Assembly (NCBI GenBank): GCA_002451015.1
Contig: DKBB01000052.1
Coordinates: 4,185-10,237 of the forward strand
Length of the DNA: 6,053 nucleotides
Origin: Acidobacteria bacterium UBA6911
Lineage (GTDB): Bacteria; Acidobacteriota; UBA6911
Direction: 5' to 3'
In this document: in pieces, positions 3,772 through 6,053 of the stretch
Position numbering within the stretch: the first letter of the stretch is position 1
Layout of the letters: the number at the start of each line of letters is the position of its first letter
The notes under the pieces: generated by a model
Told to the model about the DNA's origin: nothing
What the model saw: only the letters and a program-made list of their open reading frames with translations
Database searches by the model: none
Program-made: the position numbers and the translations under genes

Positions 3772-6053
3772 CTAATTCCCTTTCCCGGAATAGCAGGCGA
3801 CTTCTCCGTTCATCGTAGTCATGTAAAGCTTTCCTCCTGCCGCAATCATTCCGTCCCAGACCGGCAGGGAATCGAGCTTATGTTCCGAAAGTTTCTTTCC
3901 GTTTTTGGCCGATACGGCCCACATCAGGCCGCCTTCCTTGCCTCGAAGCAACGCGCTTTGTTCGGCAAGCTTCCGGCGCACGGTTTCTTCGTCAAGTGCG
4001 TAAAAGGCGTCCTCTTCGTTGACAATGTCCGGAGGACCGGCTACAAAAAGCGTATTGTCGGCAAGGACCATGGCCCGGACGTGAAGGGGTGGTTCGTCGA
4101 TCTTCCATTTGAACTGTACCGCCGTCTGTTCTTCCCCCGGAAGCCCCTGTCGAAGTTTCCAGTCTCCGGCATAGTTGAACAGTCCCTTGTCGAATGCGCT
4201 TCGGGTGCCGGGAGGTTCCGTTATCTTCTCTATGGCTTTTTTATCCCCGTCCATCCCCGCGGCATAAAGCTGGTATTCCTGGACAATCGATTCGCTGTAG
4301 AATTCCGGCTTGCGTCCAAAACCGAAAACCGTATCGCCATTGACCGCAATCAGGCGCCCGGAGGGCGTCACTTTGGCCATGATCTCCCAGCTGCCCCATC
4401 CGCCTTTCACACTCTTGCCGTACATCATATACGATCGATAGTACTGGGAGTCATCCAGGAATCCGATCGGGGAGAAAACATGGGCGCCGTCGCCCGCCTG
4501 GTCCCGCACATCCCGGACCCCGATAAACGTACGGTTCCCGTCCATATCGAACTGCTGGGAACGCATGTAAATGTGCTTGCCGTCGCTGGAAAGAATATCG
4601 GACAGGGCCACGGGCATATCCAGGCTCTCGATCTTGCTGTGCAGGTTTTCGCCGGTTTCAGGATCGATTTCGTTCATGACGAATTCCGAGATTTTCTCGC
4701 CGGTCCTGGGGTTGAGCTGCAGCAGACGCATGCCGCCGTCCAGGAACATCGTGCGTCCGGCGACGCAATAGACCTTGTCGTCCTGAATCAACACGGTTCC
4801 GTGCACCGGCCAGACCGATTCCAGCTGTTCGAAATACATCATGCGGCGGTCGATGGGGGCTGCCCGATAGCGCCAGACGAGAGCTCCGTCGGCGGAGTTC
4901 AGGCAGTATACATAACCGTCTGTAGAGCCGAAGAGGACGCGCCCCTGGTATATGGTCGGCGGCGAGTCCACCCTGCCTCCCGCAGTGTATTTCCAGAGAG
5001 TGTTCCCGGAAGAAGCATCCAGTGCATAAACGGCATGCGAGTTGATTTGGGAGACATACATCCGGTTTCCCGAAACGACGGGGCTGCTCAGTTTGCCTCC
5101 TAATGTTGTCTTCCATTGGGTGTCAAGGTCGGACGAAACTGCCGATGTGGTATAAGCGCTCCGGTTTGCGTCGTGGCGGTAGGTTGGCCAGTCCCCTGCA
5201 GCAGAGTCGTCCGTAATTTTCACGTCGTAAGCCGGTCCTTTTTCCAGCCGGTTCCCGGCGGACTCCTTTTCCAGGTCGGGTTCGGATGCATGCGCTCCGC
5301 CGAGGGCCCCGAAACCTTCCAGCTTTGCCTCCAGATAACAGGAACAGGCGTTCGGCGGCGTATACACGAGGCCGTTGCTGGGCATGACGCCGTAAAAACA
5401 TCCGCCCCGGGTGTAGTGGTTGATGTCCCAGTGCTCCTGTTCCAGGTCCACAAACTCAAGACCGGTGCGGGAAGGGAGGATATATTTTTCCGTTGCCTTG
5501 CTGGGGTAACAGCGCTGATGGAACCAGTAGACGTCGGCATCGCAGGGAAACTCGTTGACGACCTCGCCTGTATGCAAATCCCGGCCGGTATAGGTTCCCG
5601 TATTTTCTCCCGAGAAGGCTATAGCGCCCGTCCAGACCAGGCCGTCGATTACAAATATATCTTCGGGGGAATAGTGTCCCGAAAGAGGCTGAGGCGCCTC
5701 CCAAAGCTTTTTACCGTCCACGGCCGACAGCGCCATCATGGATCCCGGTGCGAAATCTGATTCCCCGCCCATCGAAAAAACAAGAACATCATCGGAAACC
5801 ACCAACCTGGGTGCGTAGGCTGTGTCAAACTTCCTGGTTTGCATGGGATCGGACTGCCAGTTTTCGTTGCCGGTTTTACGATCCAGGCTGACGAGCCTCT
5901 CCCCGTTGTAGAAGTAGACGGCTTTCGCATCAGCCGAAAGGGACAGGGGGCCAACTGGATACTCCTTTGTCCACTCTGCATTGCCGCGCTTTGTGTCCAG
6001 GGCCATAATCTGTCCGGGTTTTTTGCTCCAGGCCCAGTCGGTTCTGGCTTCTT
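3772..6053 (-). CDS. PQQ-like beta-propeller repeat protein (5' end beyond window)
   Basis: The visible 759 residues end in TAG (3772-3774) and the frame stays open to the right edge. The ATG at 6006 is internal, because the preceding in-frame codons read EARTDWAWSKKPGQI and complete a repeat motif. PQQ/WD-like blade motifs of the form 'ALD..tG...W' recur at about 6006-5971, 5895-5857, 5736-5701, 5031-4993, 4911-4873, 4725-4690 and 3921-3889, giving at least seven blades, some separated by long insertions. A GDWPTYRHDANRSAY segment (about 5196-5152) marks entry into the second half, and GGCFYGVMPS...NACSCYLEAKLEGFGAL (5406-5302) precedes it. This arrangement matches, from memory, large PQQ-binding-like proteins of the PVC group; they resemble BamB in fold, and a bound PQQ cofactor is not implied. 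The signal peptide and any N-terminal domain lie outside. Encoded first in the visible operon, it is probably an envelope scaffold or ligand-binding partner of the ABC complex. No catalytic site is recognised. Confidence 0.9.
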   Translation of the reverse strand, partial: EARTDWAWSKKPGQIMALDTKRGNAEWTKEYPVGPLSLSADAKAVYFYNGERLVSLDRKTGNENWQSDPMQTRKFDTAYAPRLVVSDDVLVFSMGGESDFAPGSMMALSAVDGKKLWEAPQPLSGHYSPEDIFVIDGLVWTGAIAFSGENTGTYTGRDLHTGEVVNEFPCDADVYWFHQRCYPSKATEKYILPSRTGLEFVDLEQEHWDINHYTRGGCFYGVMPSNGLVYTPPNACSCYLEAKLEGFGALGGAHASEPDLEKESAGNRLEKGPAYDVKITDDSAAGDWPTYRHDANRSAYTTSAVSSDLDTQWKTTLGGKLSSPVVSGNRMYVSQINSHAVYALDASSGNTLWKYTAGGRVDSPPTIYQGRVLFGSTDGYVYCLNSADGALVWRYRAAPIDRRMMYFEQLESVWPVHGTVLIQDDKVYCVAGRTMFLDGGMRLLQLNPRTGEKISEFVMNEIDPETGENLHSKIESLDMPVALSDILSSDGKHIYMRSQQFDMDGNRTFIGVRDVRDQAGDGAHVFSPIGFLDDSQYYRSYMMYGKSVKGGWGSWEIMAKVTPSGRLIAVNGDTVFGFGRKPEFYSESIVQEYQLYAAGMDGDKKAIEKITEPPGTRSAFDKGLFNYAGDWKLRQGLPGEEQTAVQFKWKIDEPPLHVRAMVLADNTLFVAGPPDIVNEEDAFYALDEETVRRKLAEQSALLRGKEGGLMWAVSAKNGKKLSEHKLDSLPVWDGMIAAGGKLYMTTMNGEVACYSGKGN
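3777..3783 (-). promoter_or_regulatory. Ribosome binding site supporting a TTG start
   Basis: AAAGGGA on the minus strand ends 9 bases before the TTG at 3767 and lies inside the last codons of the propeller gene. It supports TTG as the start of the anchored protein, since no ATG or GTG is available in that frame before the signal peptide. Confidence 0.55.

Noticed and set aside
3880..5103. Plus-strand open frame of 407 codons opposite the propeller gene
   Set aside because: It lies wholly antisense to a gene with clear repeat motifs, and its product shows no recognisable domain; GC-rich third positions commonly leave such long antisense frames open.

Overview
The window carries one tightly packed four-gene operon read leftward (minus strand, about 6053 to 669) and the 5' part of a second leftward gene at the left edge. 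About 340 bases lie between them and hold a possible 38-codon ORF, a short heptamer repeat and a promoter-like sequence. Every gene I support is on the minus strand. Base composition looks slightly above 50% GC by eye. No rRNA, tRNA, CRISPR array, insertion sequence or integrase is visible.

Organism: the PQQ-like propeller protein and the protein with a 'CSVPVFRYAIERW' start and a 'FPVFGRGRSLG...CSCEVK.LNPGVDLL' core resemble, from memory, uncharacterised proteins of the Planctomycetota/Lentisphaerota/Verrucomicrobiota group. The MscS-like gene and the heptamer repeats would also suit a Desulfobacterota-like genome. I therefore only propose a Gram-negative-type environmental bacterium, most likely PVC-related, with low certainty.

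Layout, in the direction of transcription. (1) 6053-3772: a large PQQ-like beta-propeller protein whose start lies beyond the right edge. (2) 3767-2613: a secreted protein with one C-terminal membrane anchor, started by TTG four bases after the previous stop. (3) 2616-1330: an FtsX/MacB-type ABC permease whose ATG overlaps the previous stop (ATGA). (4) 1325-669: its LolD/MacB-type ATPase, four bases further on. (5) 605-489: a possible 38-aa ORF. (6) 441-468: four tandem heptamers. (7) 437-409: a sigma70-like promoter. (8) 326-1: the N-terminus of an MscS-family mechanosensitive channel, cut by the left edge.

Working model (inference): the ATPase and the four-helix permease form a mechanotransmission-type ABC complex of the MacB/LolCDE kind. 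It would act on, or with, the membrane-anchored protein and the beta-propeller in the envelope. The near-zero gene spacing argues that all four products are made together and work as one module. I know of no functional description of this combination, so it is the best candidate here for an undescribed system. Two long perfect palindromes, 26 bp in the permease gene and 22 bp in the ATPase gene, are further unexplained structure inside the operon.
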